Shown one piece after another: positions 25,270-36,032 of a stretch of DNA of 64,000 bases (its first letter is position 1; the number at the start of each line of letters is the position of its first letter). The position numbers and the translations under genes were made by a program. The notes under the pieces were generated by a model. The model saw only the letters and a list, made by a program, of their open reading frames with translations. It was not told the DNA's origin and made no database searches. The DNA lies in contig NC_133288.1 of NCBI RefSeq assembly GCF_005239225.2, forward strand, positions 10,918,169 to 10,982,168, written 5' to 3'. Source of the stretch: Populus alba (Eukaryota; Streptophyta; Magnoliopsida; Malpighiales; Salicaceae).

Positions 25270-26380
25270 ACAAGGCAACTTCTTACACAACTAAAAAATT
25301 GATTTACATCAATGGAATATTATGTCAGTGTATAAACCGTATTTCCATCAATATAATAATCATTGATGGAAACGTCATCAACGAGTGTCTCATCAAGCAC
25401 TATCAAAATATTGCATATCACTAACAAAATATTCCATTAATATTTACACACTAATTCAGTCAGATTTAATCTTCTCGATGGAATTAAATACAAAAAAATA
25501 TCATAAGAAAACATATCATCAGTGATTTCTATTATGTTGATAAATCCGCCAGTAATATATTCTCTAATATCTGTAAATATCATGTCACAAAAAAATTTAC
25601 TGGCATCCATTGGGTTGGCAAATCCATCAATGATTATGGCATATTACCGACAAAATAAACCATTGGTAAGTCCATCTGTGATCATATGCATATTATTGAC
25701 AGAATTAAACCATAAAGATTTACATCTAGTAATTGCAGGTGTTGTAGATGTTTTTCCAACTCTCTAGAAAATTTCGAAGGACTTATTCTGTTTGTGATTC
25801 AAAGTTAGTAATTTCATTAATATTCTATTTAATATTTTTTAGAATAAATAAATAAACAAAACAAGGAAAAAATTAAAAAAAGAATAAAACTAAATTTTTA
25901 TTATTAATTTAAAAAACAATATTAAATATAATTTATCTAGTGGACAAAAGATAAATGAGGAGGAGGTGTTAGAGTTAGATCTGTGTTGGAACTAGGTGGG
26001 CGATGAGGTAGATCACATGTACTAGTGAGGGTTGATTGCAATTGTTCGAGGACATTTACTTTATCCCTCACGTCAGCCATCTCAGACACAAGTTGGGTCG
26101 ACTCAGCACTAAACCAGGTTGTTTGAGCTTCAACTTTTTCTTGTACAATCACCTGGACGGTTGATGATTGCTGTTTGAACTCGATTGTAAGGAACCAACA
26201 ATCAATATACTATGATTTGTCTATATATCCACGGTCCTAGTGTTAGAGATACCATAATCTAATTTTTATCGGGTTCACCAGACGACCTAGCCTTTAACCA
26301 CAAATCCAAATTGAATTCCGGATGGGTTGAAGGATCGTCTTTGTGTCTCTTCTGCAATCACGTGTTATATGTTTTCTAAA
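25270..26380. mobile_element. Probable decayed CACTA (En/Spm)-like fragment
   Basis: The left part repeats short words such as CATCAATGGAA, ATTGATGGAAAC and ACCGACAAAAT, resembling the subterminal repeats of CACTA elements. The minus-strand stretch 25937-26152 reads as a short coiled-coil-like peptide (VSEMADVRDKVNVLEQLQ) ending in a Pro-rich tail, as near the C-terminus of plant En/Spm-type transposase proteins. No intact terminus or target duplication was identified, so the class is tentative. Confidence 0.35.
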
Positions 26381-26389
26381 AAGAAAAAA

Positions 26390-29300
26390 AAATTAAGAAA
26401 ACCAAAGAAATACAAATAAAAAACCTAATAGAAGAGGTAAAAAAAGGAAAGCAATATTATGAGATATAATATGATGAAATTCAATGTAGTCATCTTAAAT
26501 TTGGTGTTAAAAATAAGTTTGAATCTTGAAAATATGACCCGACAAATATAAAGGGTACAATGTAGACCCATAGTTCGAAAATTTATGAATTAATGATGAA
26601 TATGGAAAATTTTATAAATCTAGGGTGAAAATGTTTAGAAAAGTATTTTGAAATTTTTTTAAAAAACAACTTAATGTATGATTTTACACGTGAATGACTC
26701 TAATCGTCAAATTAAGCCTGTGTACAATCACATAGGTTTTTAATTTGGAAAAATATTGAGAAGTATAATTAGGGGCACATTTAAGGTATTTAAAATCAAG
26801 TTGTTAAATTAAATATAGGTGGTAAGAAATGAAAAAAAGAAGTTATAACATTAGTTGTGATTTTGAAAACATGTGGAATTTAATTAAAAATAAAATAAAA
26901 TTGAAAAGAATATTTGATGATATAGGAGTATTAGGTTTCAGCCAAATGAGATGTTTGGGGGGCGGGGTTCCAATTTTGTGATAGTTATGTAAGTATGTGG
27001 ATGATTGAAAACTTTATGTGAATGTGAAATTAAGCAAAGTATATTGTGCACTACAAATGAAGAAAATTAGGAAATTGTATTAACTTGAACACATGAAAAA
27101 TGTTGTAAGAGTTGGAAAGAATACTTAACAACTTGGGTGCTTTTGGTTTTGGCTAAATAAAATAAAATAACAATAGGAAAGAAGTCGTTTGATGATATGC
27201 AAAGTGTATGTGTAATTATATAACTAAAACTACAAGCATGCATATGATGTTTAAATGAGATTGGTTAAAAGAAAATCTTGATACCAAAACTTTAGGCATA
27301 TGCAATGATGTTGTAAAGTCGATGGAAGGAACTATGAGCAATTAATCTTAGTGGCATGTAATTGAATGCTAATTTTAATGATTTTGAGACGTACGGGAAG
27401 ATGGAAAAGATATTTTTAAATTGGCCAAATTGTTAGTTTAAAGAAATTGGAAAGAATTAAGGAGTTGTATTGAATATTCAATTAATAGGAATGTATAAAA
27501 GATGATGTGATATTATTGAAATGATGTGTTTGAGTGTTAAGGAAACATGATCATGGATTTTTATTGGGATGAAATGTTGTATTAGGCATGTATTAAGGAA
27601 ATTTAAAATTTTTAGTGTGTGTTTATTTACATGAAAGAGTTATTACGGTGTATGGATATGCTAGCAATTTAATTTAATTTAATTTATGCGGTAAGTAATA
27701 ATGGTATTTTGGTTGGCAATTATAGCAGAAACATACGGAAAGAAACATGATTTCTTAGAAGCTTGGATAACAAGATTTACAGTAAGCGATTGCCCCCTTT
27801 GCCTCTTTAATTATTTATACATACTTTTATAATAGTTAGAATTATAATGATAATTAAATTGTGTAGTGTATTATTGTTATTCTTGCTAATGGAAGTTGCA
27901 TGCCTTCTAAGTAAAAATTGGTATGTAAATTGTAGTTAATCACATAGGTGGTAAGGTGTAGTACATTATTAGATGTTATTGTCCACAATGAAAAAAAAAA
28001 ACCTTGTATCTATTACTGATTGATATGGTAGGAATCACATGTAATTCGTATTAGACTGCCATGACAGAAATTAATGTATATGTGTGTTTGTGTGAGAGAT
28101 GAGAACCCTAAAATAACCAATGTGTGAGATAGTTGGTTGGTGAATAAATATTGTTATGGAAAAGGTGTTTGATATCATGATAACTTATTCAACAAATTCA
28201 TTATTTCAAGTAATGATAAATACATTAAATGTGGTATGTTCTTATTTTCATATTAATATGTATGAAACTAGTTATTCGATAATGAGGTTAGTGCCCGGTA
28301 ATAGACAGTGGAACTAGTTATCCTGGTTAATAGGAATAGTACCCTAGATAATAAGCTATTTGAGAAACTAATGACCGTAATTAATAGGATTTGTGTCCTG
28401 GGTAACGGGCAATCAAAGAAACTAATTACCCTAATAAATGAGAAATCAAAGAAACCAATTAATTTAGTAATGAAATAAATACCTGGTTTTAGGCTAGAGA
28501 GGACATTGATATGTCCTTACATTTTGCTAATTGTACTTATTTGTAAGGCTATAGGTAAAAAAATAAACTATTACGTAGTAAATATATAGAAGAAATAATA
28601 ACAAATAATCATTATGTATAATATTGATTGGATTTGGTATTAAAAATTTTTTAGGTACTTCGCAACATCATGCCAAGTAGTAGATCATGTATTTGGTATT
28701 AACAATAACATGTAATTGAGCAAAGTGTAAATGAGTTTGGCTATGTTGACATGTTAATGATTAGGTATTCAATTAGCCCTACAGATAAAGTTTAATAAAA
28801 AAGAAAGATGATTTGAGTATGTTTTGTAAGTTTAAAAGTAATGGAAGAGTATGTGATAAATTATAAATAATAAAAATGGACTTGAAATAAATGGAATGAA
28901 TAATGAATCGAGAAAATTTTTCAATATAACAAGGGTGTTATATGAATTGAAATACGATGTATCATAGATATAATAAATGCTAGCGAAGTAAAATGACAAC
29001 ATGAATTAAATATATTGTAGATTAAAGAACGATGTAAATTAAACATGTTTACATAATAAGTTACGATATGCATTAAAGATGGTTGAGAAAGGAAAATATT
29101 ATATTATTTATGTGTTGATGAAATAAATTGTGGGGTAAATCCCATGTGTTATGAAATAATAATATAAACTAAATATATTCATAAAGTAGAAAGAGTTATG
29201 AAATAAATCTGAGATGAAAAGAAACATTGTATGAAAGTATTTAAATGAGTCCAATCAATTTTAAAGTTGTAAGGAATAAATCGTATATTGATGTTTTAAA

Positions 29301-29777
29301 CTAGATTATGAATGAAAAAGTTATCATGATGTAAGAATGATAACATGATGGACAAAATGATGGAAATAATATTTTTCGGGGAATTATGAAAATGCATATT
29401 GTTGGAAATTGATATAAAATCAACATTCTTAAATAAAAAATTATGAAATTAGTTTTGATTTTATAGTGATTAAACATTAGTAACTAGAATGATACAAATG
29501 TTTAATATGATTTAAATTGTAATTTTGTGTCACGGGTAAATTCCTTTGAGAAAATCAATTTCTTAGGTCACCAAGTTATGTAGTTTATGTAGAGAGAATA
29601 TTTGTATTTTTAGAGAATGTGAATGTGATTTTAACATGAGTTTTAATAAATTGTGTTCATTATTAAAATTGTTGAAAGGTTTTTGGGACTTTTCTTATAA
29701 AAAAAAAAATTGCTCATATTTTTACACAAGTATCAATGGAAATAAGTATAAACACATTAGAATGTGTGGGGTGTTAC
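26390..29777. mobile_element. Decayed long LTR, probably Ty3/gypsy solo LTR
   Basis: The first several hundred bases (GATATAATATGATGAAATTC, then GACCCGACAAATATAAAGGGTACAATGTA in related form) align by eye with 58990-59300, including the segments GGTACAATGTA, GGGTGAAAAT and CATGAATGACC/CGTGAATGACT. The block ends in GTGTGGGGTGTTACA, a typical end for long gypsy LTRs. A short internal array of ACTAATTACCCTAATAAATGAG-like words lies at 28260-28460. No gag or pol remains. I infer a solo or truncated LTR. Confidence 0.45.
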
Positions 29778-29779
29778 AT

Positions 29780-30300
29780 TGTACCCTTATATATCTATCA
29801 TCTCTTTGTATATATGTTTCCATATATAACTCCATCAAAGTTAGCTTGTGCCCAAGTTGTGTAGCTGGAAAAATAACTCATTAGTTAAACACTCTCACAA
29901 ATAATCACTAGCTTTTGAAGAAAAACATTTAAAAATAACACAAGCTCTTATCGTCGTTTTGTATGGTTAATAAGAGGAAACAATCCATTAATATTCTTGC
30001 TAATAAAACCATGAGTCTCCTTGTTTCTATTCGAGGACTCACTCTGTGAACACCTCCTAAAACCCTTTGACATCAAGAACTCTGGATATCTTTCCGATTA
30101 CTCTTAGTGATGTGGGGAGGTCTAGAATTCTTTCACACTTCAAAGTCATTTAACTCTTCTCTTCTCTTAGCATATGAACGTGTGTTATACTTTAATGCAT
30201 GCAACCTAGTTCAAAAATTCATTAAACTTGAAAAAATAAAAAATAAATTACAATTTTATAAAAAAATATAAACTTCACACATTAAAACTTACCTGGTTGG
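29780..30300. other. No gene recognised
   Basis: Mixed-composition sequence without a usable frame or recognised repeat. Confidence 0.4.
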
Positions 30301-30311
30301 GCTATGATTTT

Positions 30312-30668
30312 TCCAAACTCAACCCCACATTGGGTTTGGACGCGACCACATTCACCTCGATGTTGGATAAGGACGCATCCTTGCCCAACCACATGTTAGG
30401 ACTGGATGCCACTGCGCCCAACCCCACTTTGGGTCTGGGCACGATCTCATTCACCTCCATGTTGGACTGGGACGCATCCTTGCCCAACCCCATGTTGGGA
30501 TTGGATGCGACCGTGCCCAACCCCACATTGGCCCTGGACTTGTCCCCGCCCAACTCCATGTTGGGTCTAGATGTGTCCGTACCCAACCCCACGTTGGGTC
30601 TCGACGCGACCGCGACCATCTCCATGATGGACCGGGACATGTCCTCGCCCAACCCCACGTTGGAACTA
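30312..30668. repeat. 33 bp minisatellite, about 10-11 units, open on both strands
   Basis: The unit resembles ATGTTGGGTCTGGACGCG followed by ACCGTGCCCAACCCC and repeats about every 33 bp, with alternate units more alike (66 bp higher order). Because 33 is divisible by three, one plus-strand frame (30297-30746) and two minus-strand frames stay open; the plus-strand frame reads as 11-residue repeats like NPMLGLDATVP. A shorter piece of the same family lies near 46515-46625. There is no supporting gene structure. Confidence 0.8.
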
Positions 30669-30669
30669 T

Positions 30670-31201
30670 ACATACAACATAGAGTGAAAATGATATTTTT
30701 CTTAAGAAAAAAAAATGCATATGACCACATAAGTAGCTCAAATTAAGCAGAATTACATGAGTTCTCAATCAAAACCTCCTTCCAAAATTTTTAAAACTAT
30801 GTATGTACTCAAAATCTTAGAAGAACTTTGATTGAACTGAATATGTCTCAGCATTTTTTTTTCGACTCCTTTTCACCCAAAAAAGAAGAGAGGAGAGATT
30901 TAAGACTAGTTAACTTTACAAACAATTAAAAACTTGATATTTTGTAGCAAACTCCCTAGAAGTATTGTTGGACACAATCAACCGTAAATTTACTTATTTA
31001 CCAAAGAATTGAAGTTGCCCAATCCGAACAAAGGGGACAACCAGAAAAGGAGCAAAAACATGGTAAGAAATGGAATGCAAAAAATTGGTTAGAAATGTTA
31101 ATTATAGCATTCATAGAAATTGGGAACATCTATATAAAGCCAGGCACTCCATTTTCCATGTTTTTTTTCCATGCTTGTAGTAATCAAGGCACTTTAAGGT
31201 T
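30670..31201. other. No gene recognised; left flank of the copia insertion
   Basis: This AT-rich stretch has only chance frames. It ends at the TAGTT target duplication (31202-31206) of the copia element. Confidence 0.5.
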
Positions 31202-31206
31202 TAGTT

Positions 31207-31513
31207 TGATGAAGATAAGATTTTTCAGAGAGTTGAGCTATTTGATAAACTTCAGAATTGTATATTTCACCACACTGGGAATATTACAATTGTTGACATA
31301 TATATACACAGCTTTGCAGGTTTGAATTTAGAAAGTAAGCTAAGATTACGTCTTGACATTTACACTGCATTTACATTGAAGATTTGTCTGCCGTTACAAG
31401 CTTGATATTATGCTTGAATGATGGTTGCAGGATCATGTGCAAGAGGCAAATGAATATTGGCTGAATCTGGGGGAATTTGAATATTGGCTGAATCTGAGGG
31501 GATTTCCTTTATA
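31207..31513 (-). repeat. 3' LTR of the copia element (307 bp), with a 27 bp tandem duplication
   Basis: It matches the 5' LTR throughout except for one substitution and an extra 27 bp unit built on GAATATTGGCTGAATCTG. The polyprotein frame runs about 35 codons into it and ends at 31408-31410, so the duplication adds nine residues of a DSANI-type repeat to the C-terminus. Confidence 0.93.
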
Positions 31514-32232
31514 CGCTCCCGCAAGATGGATGAGCCATCAGCTAAGCCAATCTTGAGCAGTAAGGAACGCAGACGCTGGGAAGACAGAGGCTTCGTTAGA
31601 AAGTCTGCCAGTTGGTCATGAGTGTTGACATGCTGAACATTGAGGATCTTCTTGTGAACCATATCACGAACAAAGTGGAGGTCTATCTGAATGTGTTTCA
31701 TCCGGGAATGCTGAACTGGATTGAAGCTAAGGTGTGTAGCTCCCAGGTTGTCACACAACAACCTTGGCGGAGATGAAATTGGGAGACACAGTTCTTTGAA
31801 CAGGGACAACAGCCAAACTGTTTCAGACGTAGCAGTGGCAAGGGAACGATACTCAGCTTCTGTGGAGGACCTGGCGACTGCACGTTGTTTCTTTGAGCTC
31901 CACGAGATGGGATTGAGCCCAAGGAATGTAATGTAAGCTGAGGTGGAGGTGCGATCATCATAATTCCCAGCCCAATCAGCATCAGCAAAAGTGGTGATAT
32001 CAAATGAAGACTGACGATTTATGTGAATGCTAAGGAAGATGGTTTGCTTCAAATAGCGGAGCAGGCGTTTAGCAGCTGACCAGTGAGTGACCGTAGGTTG
32101 ATGCATGAATTGTGACAGCTTATTAACAGTGAAGGAAACATCAGGACGAGTAAGAGACAAATATTGTAATCCACCGATGATGCTTCGAAATTCAGTGCTG
32201 TCACAGGGAGCTGTGCCATCAATAAGCTTGAG
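31408..32232 (-). pseudogene. copia RNase H region, ending inside the 3' LTR
   Basis: After the TAG at 32233-32235 the same frame continues through a copia RNase H domain (SSTEAEYRS and the CDNLGA and HIQIDLHF blocks) to a stop at 31408-31410. The last 35 or so codons lie in the 3' LTR. The protein would degrade the RNA strand during reverse transcription. Confidence 0.9.
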
Positions 32233-34311
32233 CTAGACCGAAGTGGACATAGGAGAAGAGACATCCTTAGCACCCTGCATATTAGTTTTGAAGAGAAGAT
32301 CCCGTATGTATTGATGTTGCGATAAGAACAACCCGTTTTTGGTGGGTATAACATCCAGCCCCAGAAAATGATGAAGTGCACCCATATCTTTTAATGAGAA
32401 TTGGATGCTAAGTTGATCAATCACATGAATCAGGAAGGATGGAGTGTTACCAGTGAGAACGAGATCATCCACGTAGACCAGCAAGTAACACAGAACATCT
32501 GCACTGTGAAAGATAAATAGAGAAGGATCGGCTCTTGAGCTGGTGAATCCCAGCTTCAGAATGGCTTGTTGCAGAGCAGAATACCAGGCACGAGGGGCCT
32601 GTTTGAGGCCATAAATAGCCTTGTTTAACCGACAGACATGATGGGGAGTGGAGGTATCGTGGAACCCCGGTGGCTGTAACATGTAGATTGTTTCCTGCAG
32701 GTTCCCATGCAAAAATGCATTGTTTACATCTAACTGCCGTAATGGCCACCCCTGTGTGACAGCCACGGTGAGAACTGTTCTGATGGTGGCAGGTTTCACA
32801 ACTGGACTGAACGTTTCCTTGTAGTCGAGACCAGGCCGCTGATGATATCCTTTTGCAACCAAACGGGCTTTGAACCGAGCAATGGAGCCATTAGGATGTC
32901 GTTTGATTCGAAAAACCCATTTGCACCCAACTGGTTGGCAGTCAGTAGGAGGCGGTACCAGCTCCCATGTGCCATGCCTCATGAGGGCTGTGAGTTCCTC
33001 AGACATTGCTGATCTCCAGTGTGGCTCACGAAGAGCCTGTCCCACACAGGTTGGTTCTACAGTTTTTGGGATGGGGTGTTTTGTGGTGATGTTAAGTTGT
33101 TTGGGTTTATAAATGTTATTCATGGAACGGGTGACCATGGAGTGAGGTCGGGTGGGTGCAGGATTGGGTGATGAGGGAGGTGAGCTTGAAGAAGGTGCAC
33201 AAATAACTGATGAGGGTGGGTGACTGGGATCTGGTAGTGGAGATGAGGCAGGCTGAAAACTGTGAGAAGTAGGAGAAGATGAAGGTATGAGTGCATGTGA
33301 ATTAAAAGATACAGTGGGGGAGTCATTACCTGAGGAAGCAGTGAGAGTGGATATCCTTGCCGAAGTCACTGGTGGAGGCGCAGGAGGAGATGAAAGAGGA
33401 CCATGAACAGAGGAGTCACTTGTCGGGCTGGGTGTGGAAGGATGGCTTGAGGAGAAACCATTGGCATTTTCATGAAAGATGACATGGCGTGATTGGTAGA
33501 GACGGTTGGTTAGGGGATCAAGGCAGCTGTATGCATTTTGGGTTAAGGAGTAGCCTACGAAAATACAAGGAATTGATTTTGGTTGTAACTTGTTTGTGTT
33601 ATATGGCCGAACAAGAGGAAAACAAAGACAACCGAATTTTTTTAGCTTTTTATAATTTGGAGGCTGTGTAAACAAAGTTTCAAACGGAGATTTATGGTGG
33701 AGGAGAGGTGTGGGTTGCCGGTTAATAAGATATGCAGCGGTGGAAAAAGCATAGGGCCAATACTGAAGGGGAAGGGATGCATCATGTAGTAATGTGAGAC
33801 CGGTTTCAACCAAGTGACGATGACGACGCTCAGAAACACCATTTTGTTGCGGTGTATGAGGAGCTGTGGTGTAATGACTGATTCCATTTGTTGTAAAATA
33901 TTGTTTTAAGGCAACAAATTCACCACCATTATCAGAATAAACAGATTTAATTTTTAATTGAAACCGGTTTTCAACAAGATTTTTGAATTGGGGAAATATG
34001 ATGCGGACACTGGATTTTGTCTCCATATGATAAAACCAAATGTATTTCGTGAAATGATCAACAAAAATGAGATAGTAACGAGCCCCAGTAATGCCAATTG
34101 TACTTGAAGGACCCCACACATCAGTATAAAGTAAGTCAAGAGGGGCATGACTCAAGAGACTATTTTGACGAAATGGTTGACGATGAGCTTTATTAATAGA
34201 ACATGAGGAACAAAGAGAAATATTATTTTTTTTTTTATTTATTGTTGGAAGGGAAAAGGATTTGATAAGGTGAGTGACCAATTTAGGAGATGGATGCCCA
34301 AGACGTTTGTG
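32233..34311 (-). pseudogene. copia integrase and reverse transcriptase region
   Basis: In the same frame as gag, this segment holds an integrase core with D, D and E positions in the usual contexts (TDVWGP, then SDNGGEF, then the QQNGVSER region), a Pro/Ser-rich spacer, and a reverse transcriptase with the YVDD box (near 32466-32480) and a GLKQAPRAWY block. The segment is open from 34311 down to a TAG at 32233-32235. The domains are intact; only the flanking stops interrupt the polyprotein. Confidence 0.92.
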
Positions 34312-35727
34312 TCATCTGTCCATGGAGACCCTTTCATGCACATTAGCAACAACAGGATGAGAAGACTGCACCATTGACTTCGGAAGGATGTAAACACCAT
34401 TCTCACATGCTCCTTGGAATAGAACCGCTCCCGTGATCTTGTCCTTAACAAAAAAGAAAGAGGGGTGAAGCTCAATAAAGACATGATTTTGACGAGTAAA
34501 TTGATGAGCAGATATGAGATTTTTTTGTAGATTAGGAACACAAAGGGTGTCATTTAAATGGAAAGTACGTGTGGGGGAATGAAGATGTAAGGAGCCAATT
34601 TGAGAAATAGGCAAACCTGAACCATCACCAATGATAACTTCGTCAGTGCCATCGTATTTGGAATGAATAGATAGATTAGCAAGATCACCAGTAATATTAT
34701 GAGACGCGGCTGAGTCTATAAGCCATTTTGTATCCTGTGCGGGTGAGGTGGAAGTGCAGTTCGCTGTTGGGGTGGTACACCGAAACCGACTGCAGTGTTT
34801 TGCAGTATGACCCATGCGATCACAGAGTTGGCACTTTGGAGCTGGAGGAAAACGACGTGGTCCATGATTTTTGTTGCTGTCTCTCGGATTGCCAGGCTGG
34901 CGATAGTGAGCTGGAGGTTTATTTCTTTGGCCATATGATCTGTCAAAAAAGTGGGGTTTTGGGGCAGATTTAAAAGACTGATTTTCTTGATTATACGAAG
35001 CCCGTCGGTGCGTGTAGTTTGCAGAAGCAATCAGTGGATGGGAGGAGGCTTCAAGGCGGCGAAGATATGCATCATGACTTATAAGGAGATCATGAAGTTC
35101 CTCAAAAGTGAGTGGTCGTTCTCGAGCGCGAATAGGGCCTGCAATTTCACGAAAGTCAGTTCCCAGGCCATTTAGGATATAGAGTGTTAGATCATCTTCA
35201 GAGATTGGGTGATCTATGAGGGAGATTTCGTCTGCCAACGATTTTACAGAGTGAAGATAAGTTTGAATTGACTGGTTGCCCTTCTTTATCATTGTGAGTT
35301 CTTCCTTAAGTTGCATTGCTCTTGTTCTGGACTTGCTTGCATACAGAGAATGCAATTTATGCCATGCATCCTTTGATGTCTTGGCCATGGAGATGAGAGG
35401 AGTAATAACGGTGGATGTGGATGCCAAAATGGCACTGAGGATAAGCTTATCTTGCCTTATCCAGTGTGTTCGTTGGACGGCACAGACTGCTGTGCTGGTG
35501 GATACGGGGCAGATTTTTTCTCCAGTGACATAATCAAGAAGATCATACCCGATGAGTAAGGCTTCAAACTAAGCGCGCCATTGAAGAAATGTAGAGGGGG
35601 TAAGTTTATCATTTATCTGGGATGTGATGTTGAGGGCAATCAGAGGTGTTTCAGTTGGAGAGGATGGGGTTGAGATAGGATTGTGAGGGATCAAATTCTC
35701 GTTGGAGATTTGTTGCTCTGATACCAT
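34312..35727 (-). pseudogene. copia gag and protease region, two in-frame stops
   Basis: The frame starts at 35727, meets a TAG at 35569-35571 (codon 53), and continues in the same frame to a TGA at 34312-34314. After the first stop it carries a UBN2-type gag domain, a CCHC zinc knuckle of C-x2-C-x4-H-x4-C spacing (around 34810-34850), and an aspartic protease with the DSAAS active-site motif (around 34700-34730). The TGA falls in the gag-pre-integrase linker. Both stops are single-base transitions away from common sense codons. Gag would coat the RNA in particles and protease would process the polyprotein; as read, this copy cannot make the whole product. Confidence 0.9.
35715..35726 (-). 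other. Primer binding site for initiator tRNA-Met
   Basis: In element orientation the 12 bases after the 5' LTR are TGGTATCAGAGC, complementary to the 3' end of plant initiator tRNA-Met and the usual copia primer site. The first ATG of the polyprotein frame is formed by the last base of the LTR plus the first two bases of this site. Confidence 0.93.
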
Positions 35728-36006
35728 GATGAAGATAAGATTTTTCAGAGAGTTGAGCTATTTGATAAACTTCAGAATTGTATATTTCACCACACTGGGA
35801 ATATTACAATTGTTGACATATATATACACAGCTTTGCAGGTTTGAATTTAGAAAGTAAGCTAAGATTACGTCTTGACATTTACACTGCATTTACATTGAA
35901 GATTTGTCTGCCGTTACAAGCTTGATATTATGCTTGAATGATGGTTGCAGGATCATGTGCAAGAGGCAAGTGAATATTGGCTGAATCTGAGGGGATTTCC
36001 TTTATA
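35727..36006 (-). repeat. 5' LTR of the copia element (280 bp)
   Basis: It starts TATAAAGG at 36006 and ends CTTCATCA at 35727 in element orientation. It differs from the 3' LTR by one substitution (the GGCAAGTG versus GGCAAATG word near 35969) and by lacking one 27 bp unit. The near identity indicates a recent insertion. Confidence 0.93.
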
Positions 36007-36032
36007 TAGTTTTTACCCTTACAAGTGCCCAT

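Larger units (their letters stand above)
31207..36006 (-). mobile_element. Full-length young Ty1-copia retrotransposon with 5 bp target duplications
   Basis: Two near-identical LTRs (31207-31513 and 35727-36006) bound a 4.2 kb interior. TAGTT is duplicated exactly at 31202-31206 and 36007-36011. The element lies on the minus strand. A 12-base initiator-tRNA-Met primer site abuts the 5' LTR, and the order gag, protease, integrase, reverse transcriptase, RNase H is that of copia. One continuous frame runs from 35727 to 31408 (1440 codons including the final stop) without a frameshift but with three internal stops. The LTR ends are TA...CA and not TG...CA, a non-canonical class known among copia elements. 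The short LTRs and gag type suggest the Ale-like lineage, which is inference. It lies just beside a broken GH17 gene. Confidence 0.95.

Noticed and set aside
32049..34553. Extra frames on both strands across the copia element
   Set aside because: They are shadows of the single long polyprotein frame; none has its own domains.
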